This document shows, piece by piece, positions 19,649 to 27,808 of a stretch of 64,000 nucleotides of DNA. Origin of the DNA: Gammaproteobacteria bacterium (GTDB lineage Bacteria; Pseudomonadota; Gammaproteobacteria; SZUA-152). The DNA is taken from contig JAOUJW010000018.1 of assembly GCA_029882975.1 (NCBI GenBank), positions 1 through 64,000 on the forward strand, given 5' to 3'. The stretch's first letter is position 1. Each line of letters opens with the position of its first letter. The notes beneath the pieces were generated by a model. It worked only from the letters and a program-made list of their open reading frames with translations, searched no databases and was not told where the DNA came from. Position numbers and translations under genes: made by a program.

Positions 19649-21763
19649 TCACATAGTAACCAGTTGCCGTTGTTCCGGTCGACGTTCTTTTACCAGCATT
19701 TCCACCACTTGATCCGCGCGCATAGGTTGAGCGTACAGGAAGCCCTGACCTATGTCACAGTCGTGCTCCCGTAGAAACTCCAGCTGAGCTTTGTCTTCAA
19801 TCCCCTCGGCCACTACTTTCAGATTTAAACGATGTGACATGGCGATAATGGAATCCACAATGGCGGCATCATCTTTATCGTGTACGATATCAGAGACAAA
19901 CGACTGATCGATTTTAAGCACATTCAAGGGTAGCTTTTTTAGATAACTCAGGGAGGAATAACCTGTTCCGAAATCATCAATGGCTAAACGAATACCCATA
20001 TCGTAGAGGCTCTTTAAGGTCTCCAGGGCGTGTTCCGGGTCTTCCATGACGCTGGTTTCGGTAATTTCCAGCTCCAACCAACAGGGATCAACACCGGTTT
20101 CATCCAATACCGTTCGAATCATCCCCACCAAATCTTTGTAGCGAAATTGTGTGGGCGATAAGTTTACGGCAATGGGAATAGGCATATTGATGGTATCCAT
20201 CAATCTACGGATATGCAAACAGGCGGAACGCAGCACCCATTCGCCTACGGAAATGATCAAACCGGTTTCTTCCAACAAAGGAATAAACTGATTGGGTAAC
20301 ACAATTTCGTTATTTGTCGGCTTCCATCTCAACAGAGCTTCAAAACCAATAATATTGTCGCTAGTCAAGTGTATTTGCGGCTGAAAATACAACTCGAACT
20401 CCTGTCGATCCAGCGCCCGCCGCAAGGCACTTTCCATTTTCAAACGATCTGCGGAATCCACATTCATAGCTTTATGATAAAATTGGTAGCTGCCACCCTG
20501 ACGCTTGGCGTGATGTACGGCTGTATCCGCAAACTTAACCAGCTCGTCGTAGTCCTGGGTATCATCCGGAAAAATAGCGATACCGATGCTGGGAGTCAGA
20601 AATATTTCTCTACCCTCGACCCAAAAGGGTTCGGAAAAAACCTTCATGACAGAATGCGCAATGGCATCCACTTCCACACTTTGATCCAGGTCGGGGCAGG
20701 CAATGGCAAACTCGTCACCGCCGAAACGGGATACAAAATCGCGATCATGGATACTGGCCACCAAACGTCGACTCACCTGTTGCAATAAACGATCGCCGGT
20801 ATGATGCCCTAAGGTATCGTTGATTTTGATAAACCGATCCAGATCCAGATGCAACAAAGCAACCCTGCGATTATTATGCAAAGCGTTGACCATCGGTTGC
20901 TTAAAACGGGAGCGGAACAAAGTGCGATTGGGCAAGTCGGTCAATGCATCATAGTGGGTTAAATGTTGGATTCTTTCTTCGGCCCATTTTTGTGCACTCA
21001 AATCCGTAAACCCGGCAATATAGTGCGACACTTCGTTATTCTCAGTCCGCACCACACTGATGCTGAGCCATTCCGGATAAATTTCACCACTACGGCGCCG
21101 GTTCCACACTTCACCCTGCCAATAGCCTTTTTCATTAATGGAATGCCACATTTCTTTATAAAAATCTTCACTATGGCGACCGGAGCGCAGTATTTTTGGG
21201 GTTTGACCCAGAATGTCTGCCTGGGTATAACCGGTAATATTAGTAAAGGCTTTATTCACTCTAAGTATGCGAGTCTCTGCATCAGTGATAACGATACCCT
21301 CTACACTGCTCTCAAATACTTTCGCCGCCAGGCGCAGATCTTCTGAGGCGGCAATCCGGGCGCGTCTTACCTGGACTTCGCGTAACTCCCGTTCAATGGC
21401 GGGAACCAAGCGAGCCAAATTGTTTTTCATGATGTAGTCGTGGGCGCCGGCGCGCATTACCGTTACTGCGGTCTCCTCCCCTATAGCACCGGACACAATA
21501 ATAAACGGCAGGTCGATCCCCGTACTTTGTAGTAATTGCAAAGCTTCAGTACCACTAAAACCGGGCAGGTTATAATCCGATAAGACCACATCCCACTGTC
21601 GCGACTGTAGCGCGGACAGCATTTCGCCGCGATTTTCAACACGGACGCAATTGGCATCCAGCCCGCCGTTGTTGAGTACGCGTAACACCAGACACAAATC
21701 ATCCTGAGAGTCCTCAACCAATAATATGTTCAGTTTCTTCGCTATTGGTGACATATTAACCAT
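19649..21763 (-). CDS. REC-PAS-GGDEF-EAL c-di-GMP regulator
   Basis: A 704-residue cytoplasmic protein that could make and degrade cyclic di-GMP under control of a phosphorelay. Domains in order: receiver (about 10-125; DVVLSDYNLPG holds the phospho-acceptor), PAS (140-255), GGDEF (270-430; intact SRFGGDEF) and EAL (445-690; intact EALLRW and DDFGTGYSSL). The inhibitory RxxD site before GGDEF is not conserved (HDRD in place of RxxD). Both catalytic signatures look functional, so net activity cannot be predicted. It shares its strand with the receiver protein downstream. Confidence 0.94.
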   Translation of the reverse strand: MVNMSPIAKKLNILLVEDSQDDLCLVLRVLNNGGLDANCVRVENRGEMLSALQSRQWDVVLSDYNLPGFSGTEALQLLQSTGIDLPFIIVSGAIGEETAVTVMRAGAHDYIMKNNLARLVPAIERELREVQVRRARIAASEDLRLAAKVFESSVEGIVITDAETRILRVNKAFTNITGYTQADILGQTPKILRSGRHSEDFYKEMWHSINEKGYWQGEVWNRRRSGEIYPEWLSISVVRTENNEVSHYIAGFTDLSAQKWAEERIQHLTHYDALTDLPNRTLFRSRFKQPMVNALHNNRRVALLHLDLDRFIKINDTLGHHTGDRLLQQVSRRLVASIHDRDFVSRFGGDEFAIACPDLDQSVEVDAIAHSVMKVFSEPFWVEGREIFLTPSIGIAIFPDDTQDYDELVKFADTAVHHAKRQGGSYQFYHKAMNVDSADRLKMESALRRALDRQEFELYFQPQIHLTSDNIIGFEALLRWKPTNNEIVLPNQFIPLLEETGLIISVGEWVLRSACLHIRRLMDTINMPIPIAVNLSPTQFRYKDLVGMIRTVLDETGVDPCWLELEITETSVMEDPEHALETLKSLYDMGIRLAIDDFGTGYSSLSYLKKLPLNVLKIDQSFVSDIVHDKDDAAIVDSIIAMSHRLNLKVVAEGIEDKAQLEFLREHDCDIGQGFLYAQPMRADQVVEMLVKERRPEQRQLVTM

Positions 21764-21966
21764 CTGCTACGAGATTGTATGGGTTGATGTGCGGAATTTG
21801 GAAACATTGCTACTAAAGATAGCAAAGATTTACGTAAGTGCTATGAAATAACCAAATTCTTGGAAATGAAGAATTTGCTACACGAAAAGTTCAAAACTGA
21901 CTATAAATAAGACACCTGCAACAGTGTCTAGAGACTATTCCGCATTTAAGAAACTCAAATTTTACA

Positions 21967-21990
21967 AAACCGGGGGCCGTTTCCCGGTTT
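21967..21990 (-). terminator. Rho-independent terminator after lysS
   Basis: Perfect 8-bp arms AAACCGGG (21967-21974) and CCCGGTTT (21983-21990) around an 8-nt loop, beginning 5 bp after the lysS stop codon. On the minus strand the stem is followed by a short T-rich stretch (TTTTGTAAAATTT). It should end the recJ-prfB-lysS transcript. Confidence 0.7.
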
Positions 21991-21994
21991 CATC

Positions 21995-23524
21995 TCACAA
22001 TTTACGCATATGCGGGAACAGCAATACATCCCGAATGGAAGGCGCGTCTGCCAGCAACATCACCAAGCGGTCAATGCCAATACCCTCTCCGGCGGTCGGC
22101 GGCATGGCATGTTCCAGTGCAACTATATAGTCTTCATCGTAGTGCATAGCTTCGTCATCACCGGCGTCTTTTTCCTCAACTTGTTTCCGAAAGCGGGCAG
22201 CCTGGTCTTCCGGATCGTTTAACTCGGAGAAACCATTAGCCAATTCTCTACCACCCACAAAAAATTCAAACCGATCCGTTACAAAAGGGTCGCTGTCCGA
22301 ACGACGCGCCAATGGAGAAACTTCCGTTGGATAAGCCGTAATAAAAGTAGGATTTTTTAATCGATGCTCTACGGTTTTCTCAAATATTTCAATTTGAACT
22401 TTACCCAAACCGTAGGTGGACTTCAGCGGAATACCTAAGGACTCAGCGACCCCTCTGGCACTGTCCAGATCGTTTAACTGCGATTGCTGTAAATCCGGGT
22501 TAAAATGCAAAATAGACTCCAGCACTGTCATGCGGGCAAATGGCAAAGCAAAATCATAGCTATCACCCTGGTAGGACACCTGGGTAGTCCCTAGTATATG
22601 CTGTGCCATGGAACGCAGCATGTCCTCGGTTAGATCCATTAAATCCTGGTAATCGGCATAAGCCTGATAAAATTCCACCATGGTAAATTCGGGGTTATGG
22701 CGCGTGGACAAGCCCTCATTACGAAAATTACGGTTAATCTCATATACCCGCTCAAACCCACCCACCACCAGGCGTTTTAAATACAGTTCCGGAGCAACCC
22801 GTAGAAACAATTCCATATCCAAAGCATTATGAAAGGTCTTAAACGGTCGCGCCGTAGCTCCACCGGGGATGCTATGCATCATGGGCGTCTCCACCTCCAT
22901 GAACTGATGCTCATTCAAATAAGTCCGCATGAAATTGATCACAGCAGAGCGGATGCGAAAAGTTCTTCGCGTCTCCTCATTCATGATCAGATCCAAATAA
23001 CGTTGGCGGTATTTGGTTTCTGTATCCGACAACCCATAGTATTTTTCCGGTAACGGCCGCAAGGATTTTACCAGCAGCTTAATTCGGTCCACACGAATGG
23101 ATAACTCGCCCGCCTTGGTGCGAAACACCGTGCCTTCAGCACCGATGATGTCACCTATATCCCATTTCTTGAATTGCTGATTATAAAACCCTTCGGCGAA
23201 TACATCGCGGGATATGTACAATTGAATCTTTCCCGTCATATCCTGAATATGGGCAAAACTGTTCTTGCCCATGATTCGCCGAGTCATCATGCGCCCGGCC
23301 ACACTGACTCGAACCGGATTCTGTTCCAAATCCTCGTCACTGCCGGCTTCGTAACGATCGTGTATCTCCGCAGCAAGTGAATCCCGACGAAATGTATTGG
23401 GGTAAGCACCACCTTCTTCCCGCAGGGAAGCCAGTTTCTGCTTACGCTGGGCAATGAGTTTATTTGTATCCTCAACGCTGATGGGGTTATCTTCGGATTT
23501 ATTGCCCTGGTTTTCGTCTGTCAT
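21995..23524 (-). CDS. lysS: Lysyl-tRNA synthetase, class II
   Basis: LysS charges tRNA-Lys. The 509-residue protein has an N-terminal OB-fold anticodon-binding domain (about 60-150) and the class II catalytic core: motif 2 [19 protein letters not shown] near residue 270 and motif 3 [13 protein letters not shown] near 480. Length matches E. coli LysS (505). It follows prfB by 55 bp, as in E. coli, where prfB and lysS are cotranscribed. Confidence 0.98.
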   Translation of the reverse strand: MTDENQGNKSEDNPISVEDTNKLIAQRKQKLASLREEGGAYPNTFRRDSLAAEIHDRYEAGSDEDLEQNPVRVSVAGRMMTRRIMGKNSFAHIQDMTGKIQLYISRDVFAEGFYNQQFKKWDIGDIIGAEGTVFRTKAGELSIRVDRIKLLVKSLRPLPEKYYGLSDTETKYRQRYLDLIMNEETRRTFRIRSAVINFMRTYLNEHQFMEVETPMMHSIPGGATARPFKTFHNALDMELFLRVAPELYLKRLVVGGFERVYEINRNFRNEGLSTRHNPEFTMVEFYQAYADYQDLMDLTEDMLRSMAQHILGTTQVSYQGDSYDFALPFARMTVLESILHFNPDLQQSQLNDLDSARGVAESLGIPLKSTYGLGKVQIEIFEKTVEHRLKNPTFITAYPTEVSPLARRSDSDPFVTDRFEFFVGGRELANGFSELNDPEDQAARFRKQVEEKDAGDDEAMHYDEDYIVALEHAMPPTAGEGIGIDRLVMLLADAPSIRDVLLFPHMRKL

Positions 23525-23579
23525 AGTCTCTAATTCTTTTGATACTGTTCTTTTTAAAGGTGAAGGTATCGTTTACAAC

Positions 23580-24678
23580 TTATAAACCACTTTTCAAACT
23601 GGCTTGGATAAATTGATCCAATTCACCGTCCAATACTGCCTGGGTGTTGCCTGTCTCCACTCCTGTTCGTAAATCCTTTATGCGCGACTGATCCAGCACA
23701 TACGAACGTATCTGACTGCCCCAGCCAATATCCATTTTGGAGTCTTCAACCGCCTGCTGGTCCATATTGCGTTTCTGCACTTCCAACTCGTACAACTTGG
23801 CCTTCAATTGTTTCATAGCAGTGGCTTTATTTTTATGCTGGGAACGATCGTTCTGGCATTGCACCACGACATTGGTGGGTATATGGGTAATACGCACAGC
23901 CGATTCGGTACGGTTAACATGCTGACCACCGGCACCGGAGGCGCGATATACATCGATGCGCAAATCGGCGGGATTGATTTCAATATCAATATCATCATCC
24001 ACTTCAGGCGATACAAATACCGATGCAAAAGAAGTATGGCGGCGGTTTCCGGAATCGAAAGGAGATTTTCGTACCAGCCGATGTACTCCCGTCTCAGTAC
24101 GCAACCAACCGAAAGCATATTCTCCTTCAAAGCGAATTGTGGCACTTTTGATACCCGCCACCTCCCCTTCGGAAACCTCTATCAATTCGGTTTTGAAGCG
24201 ACGCTTTTCACCCCAGCGCAAATACATACGCAGCAACATTTCCGCCCAATCTTGCGCTTCGGTTCCGCCTGAACCCGCCTGGATATCCAAAAAAGCGCTG
24301 TTCGCATCCATTTCACCGGAAAACATGCGGCGAAATTCCAAGGAATCCAATTCTGTCTCGTAGGAATCCAAATCGGCGACCACCGAGTTTACGGTATCTT
24401 CATCCCCTTCCTCATCGGCCAGTTGCAGTAACTCCGAGGCATCCAGCAAACCTTTTTGTAAGCGGGTCAAGCCGGTAACAGCAATTTCCAGTTGGGCACG
24501 TTCCCGGCCCAATGTCTGAGCTCTTTGCGGATCGTTCCATATTTTCGGGTCTTCCAGCTCCCGCGTTACTTCAACCAGCCGTTCGCTCTTAGTATCCAGG
24601 TCAAAGATACCCCCTCAGGGCATCCACCCTGGCGGTCATATCTTTAATACGCGCATGAATTAATGCAGTTTCTATCAT
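23580..24678 (-). CDS. prfB: Peptide chain release factor 2, programmed +1 frameshift
   Basis: RF2 ends translation at UGA and UAA. The gene is split by an in-frame TGA (24601-24603). A short first frame starts at ATG 24678 ([18 protein letters not shown]...) and ends at CTT-TGA; translation resumes in +1 with GAC (Asp). The signal AGGGGGTATCTTTGAC matches the E. coli frameshift site: an internal Shine-Dalgarno AGGGGG three bases before the CUU slippery codon, then UGA-C. The main frame carries the SPF recognition tripeptide ([11 protein letters not shown]) and the GGQ catalytic loop ([13 protein letters not shown]). The frameshift makes RF2 regulate its own level. Total about 365 residues. 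Confidence 0.97.
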
Positions 24679-24751
24679 AGTGATATCGTCAATAACAAAA
24701 ACGGGCAATCATACACCAGCGCGCTGCATTCATAAAGGCTTGCACACACCA

Positions 24752-26542
24752 CTAAACCGTCTCAAGGGTTTCCCGCCTTACTGCGGTCCCGGCAGGGCGC
24801 CCCCCTTCCAGAGGCCTAATATGTTGCACCAACAGCTGCAAGGAGACTTTGCCGTTGTATTCATTGATTCCCAATTGATAGACCAGTAACACTTTTTGCA
24901 CTTGCAAAGGCCAGTGTTCATCGGTCACACCAAAAGCGATCGCATCCAACTCTGTTTTACCTTGACTGGGTCGCAATCTCAATTTTAGATGCTTTTCACC
25001 CACCACCCGCCGTTCCAGTAATTCAAATTCACCATCAAACAGCGGTTCCGGAAAAGCCTGTCCCCAGGGACCACCGAACTTAATCAGGCGAGCCAGTTCC
25101 AGGTTCAGATACTCCAGCGGTAACTCGCCATCAGTCATTACAGTATGGCCGATGTCAGCAGGGCTGATATGGCGCCCCACTTCAGCAGCAAACTCTTTGG
25201 AGAATTCCTCATAGGCCCGCCGCTCCAGAGTCAATCCGGCCGCCATGGCATGGCCGCCAAATTTTTTCAACAAATGAGGTTTTCGAGCCGCCACCGCATC
25301 CAGCACATCGCGTATATGCACGCCGCTAATGGAACGAGCCGATCCCTGAATTAAACTATTTTGGGGCTTATCACTCACATCAGCAAAAGCAATCACCGGT
25401 CGATGCACTTCATCTTTGATTCTTGATGCCAGGATTCCGATAACCCCTTTATGCCAGGCACCGTCGTATAAACACAGACCCAAAGGTAAATCCTGCTCCT
25501 CCCCCAGATGCATGTCCTGCAACCATTCCATCGCATCGCGCTTCATTTGCGATTCGACCTGTTTGCGATCCTGGTTTAAGCGGTCCAGCTCCCGCGCTAA
25601 GGCCAAGGCCTGCTCCGGACTATCCGTTAACAAACATTCGATACCGATGGACATATCTTCCATGCGTCCCGCTGCGTTCAAACGAGGCCCGAGGGCGAAA
25701 CCCAAGTCCGCAGCCACCACACTGTTTTGACGTCGACCGGACACCTGGATCAATGCCTGAATCCCGGCGCAACAGCGGTTTTTTCGTATTCTGGCCAAAC
25801 CCTGCGCCACCAAAATTCGATTGTTCCTATCCAACGCGACCACATCGGCAACCGTACCCAAAGCCACCAGATCCAGAAGTTGCGCCAGATTAGGCTCCAC
25901 TTGCCCTTTTTGACGAAACCAATCGCACTCCCTCAGTGACGCTCTTAAGGCCAACATCACATAAAATATAGTACCCACCCCGGCTAGAGACTTGCTGGGA
26001 AATGCATCGCCCATACAATTGGGATTCACAATAGCGTCTGCCGACGGCAAGGTTGCTGCGGGCAAGTGATGGTCCGTCACCAACACTTTAACCCCCAAGG
26101 CCTTTGCCCGTTCCACACCTGCGTGACTGGAGATGCCATTGTCAACCGTTATGATCAAGTCCGGCGTATAATCCCGGGCCAGATCAACGATTTCCTCTGT
26201 CAAACCATAGCCAAAATGAAACCGATTGGGTACCAAATAAGACACTGATGTCAAACCAAACAATCGCAAGGCCCGTACAGCCACGGCGGTGCTGGTGGCA
26301 CCATCGGCATCAAAATCCCCCACCACCAACACCCGCTGTTGTTGATCCAATGCCTGGCGTAATAACGCAACTGCTGCGCTTAAGCCACCCAAAGCCTCAT
26401 GGGGCAACAGCTGCTGTAGTGAAGATTGCAATTCCTGTTGTGATTCCACCTGGCGTGATTGATACACCCGGTTCAATACCGGGTGCGAATCTAAGACTAT
26501 ATTTTTATTGCCGGTTTTCCTGCGAACAATGGTAAATTCCAT
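24752..26542 (-). CDS. recJ: Single-stranded-DNA exonuclease RecJ
   Basis: RecJ is a 5'-3' single-strand DNA exonuclease in recombination and mismatch repair. The 596-residue protein has DHH-family motifs: DFDADGATST (near residue 77), DNGISS (near 135), VTDHHLPAA (near 157) and a DHHA1 motif GGHAMAAGL near 430, then a C-terminal OB domain. Length is slightly above E. coli RecJ (577). GGAG lies just before the ATG. The order recJ-prfB-lysS is the same as in E. coli. Confidence 0.97.
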   Translation of the reverse strand: MEFTIVRRKTGNKNIVLDSHPVLNRVYQSRQVESQQELQSSLQQLLPHEALGGLSAAVALLRQALDQQQRVLVVGDFDADGATSTAVAVRALRLFGLTSVSYLVPNRFHFGYGLTEEIVDLARDYTPDLIITVDNGISSHAGVERAKALGVKVLVTDHHLPAATLPSADAIVNPNCMGDAFPSKSLAGVGTIFYVMLALRASLRECDWFRQKGQVEPNLAQLLDLVALGTVADVVALDRNNRILVAQGLARIRKNRCCAGIQALIQVSGRRQNSVVAADLGFALGPRLNAAGRMEDMSIGIECLLTDSPEQALALARELDRLNQDRKQVESQMKRDAMEWLQDMHLGEEQDLPLGLCLYDGAWHKGVIGILASRIKDEVHRPVIAFADVSDKPQNSLIQGSARSISGVHIRDVLDAVAARKPHLLKKFGGHAMAAGLTLERRAYEEFSKEFAAEVGRHISPADIGHTVMTDGELPLEYLNLELARLIKFGGPWGQAFPEPLFDGEFELLERRVVGEKHLKLRLRPSQGKTELDAIAFGVTDEHWPLQVQKVLLVYQLGINEYNGKVSLQLLVQHIRPLEGGRPAGTAVRRETLETV

Positions 26543-26640
26543 ACGCTCCGTACTTCCTTATTTTGCCGGATTGGTTTTGTCTGTCTGGTTTTATCTGCGT
26601 GTAAGCGCGTATAATAAACGACTCCGACCAGGAATATAAC

Positions 26641-27156
26641 ATGAGCAAAGAATTCATCCCGCTAAACATAGCCGTTCTCACTGTGTCTGATACGCGAAAT
26701 GATGCGGATGACAAATCCGGTCGTCTTCTGGTTCAGCGTCTGCAACAGGCCGGACACCACTTGGCTGACAAACAAATTGTCAAAGACGATATTTATCAGA
26801 TTCGCGCCGTGGTATCTGCCTGGATTGCAGCGGCCGGTGTCAACGTCGTTGTGAGCACAGGCGGCACCGGCGTCACCGGTCGTGACGGCACACCTGAAGC
26901 TATTGCTGTATTATTAGACAAAACCATCGAAGGCTTTGGCGAACTGTTCCGTTCCATCTCCTATCGCGACATTAAAACCTCGTCGCTACAGTCCCGCGCC
27001 CTGGCGGGGGTAGCCAACGGTACTTATGTATTTTGCCTGCCGGGTTCCAGCGGCGCCTGCACCACCGCCTGGGATGAGTTAATCGAAGCTCAGTTGGATC
27101 ACCGAACCTCCCCTTGCAACCTGGCCATGCTCATTCCCCGACTTCAAGAAAAATAG
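26641..27156 (+). CDS. moaB: Molybdenum cofactor biosynthesis protein B
   Basis: MoaB belongs to the MoaB/MogA family that adenylylates molybdopterin before metal insertion; the precise role of MoaB in E. coli is not settled. The 171-residue protein has VLTVSDTR (residues 11-18), the substrate-binding VSTGGTGVTGRDGTPEAI near 78, and the C-terminal LPGSSGACTTAWDELI region. It diverges from recJ across 98 bp. No other moa gene is in the window. Confidence 0.93.
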   Translation: MSKEFIPLNIAVLTVSDTRNDADDKSGRLLVQRLQQAGHHLADKQIVKDDIYQIRAVVSAWIAAAGVNVVVSTGGTGVTGRDGTPEAIAVLLDKTIEGFGELFRSISYRDIKTSSLQSRALAGVANGTYVFCLPGSSGACTTAWDELIEAQLDHRTSPCNLAMLIPRLQEK

Positions 27157-27275
27157 AAGAGCCGTTAACTATCTGTTTTCAATAAATTTCATTATTCGAC
27201 CTCCGATCCCAGATACCACTTAAGATTTATTTCACATATCCGTTATTAGAACTGATGAAATAAGAAAACGTGACA

Positions 27276-27295
27276 GAACCGGCGGCCACCGGTTC
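27276..27295 (+). other. Hairpin upstream of the pseudopilin gene
   Basis: Perfect 7-bp arms GAACCGG (27276-27282) and CCGGTTC (27289-27295) with a 6-nt loop, 120 bp after moaB and about 50 bp before the pilin-like gene. No T-run follows. It may be a weak moaB terminator or a 5' leader structure. Confidence 0.35.
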
Positions 27296-27348
27296 GTTGG
27301 AGCTTGCCAACCATCATCGTTCTAAGCTTTTCTATTTATTGGGATTTT

Positions 27349-27798
27349 ATGATGTCCAGAGGTTTTTCCTTAATTGAACTAATGATAGTTTTGGCCATAA
27401 TGGCCATTATTGTGGCATTCGCCATCCCCGCCTACGAGGACTATGTGGACAGCAGCAATATCGCTGTTGCCAAAGCGGATTTAGTGAAAGTGTCCCAAGC
27501 GATCGAACAATATTATCTCAAAACCAGCAGTTTCCCGAATTCCCTGACAGATATAGGCTTTGACACCTACCAAGACCCATGGGGTAACAATTACCGCTAC
27601 CTCAATATAAGCACCGTCACCACCGGTGTTGGCCCTTTAAGAAAAGATCGCAATCTCAATCCCGTCAATTCCGACTATGATCTGTACAGCGTCGGCAAAG
27701 ATGGTGTCACATCCTCCAATTTTTCCGCTCAACGTGCCTTGGACGATATTGTCAGGGCCAATAATGGAAAATACATAGGTTTGGCCTCAGATTACTAG
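27349..27798 (+). CDS. GspG-like pseudopilin / type IV prepilin-like protein
   Basis: A small filament-forming envelope protein. The prepilin peptidase site is RG/FSLIELMIV (residues 4-13), with Glu5 of the mature protein present, followed by the hydrophobic helix AIMAIIVAFAIPAY. The C-terminal half matches type II secretion major pseudopilin GspG: QDPWGNNYRYLN and SDYDLYSVGKDG. ATG 27349 or 27352 is preferred over 27304 because GGGA precedes it and the leader becomes short. No other gsp structural gene is adjacent. It is followed after 10 bp by a GGDEF/EAL gene, probably cotranscribed. Confidence 0.85.
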   Translation: MMSRGFSLIELMIVLAIMAIIVAFAIPAYEDYVDSSNIAVAKADLVKVSQAIEQYYLKTSSFPNSLTDIGFDTYQDPWGNNYRYLNISTVTTGVGPLRKDRNLNPVNSDYDLYSVGKDGVTSSNFSAQRALDDIVRANNGKYIGLASDY

Positions 27799-27808
27799 TA
27801 TTCCAGCC

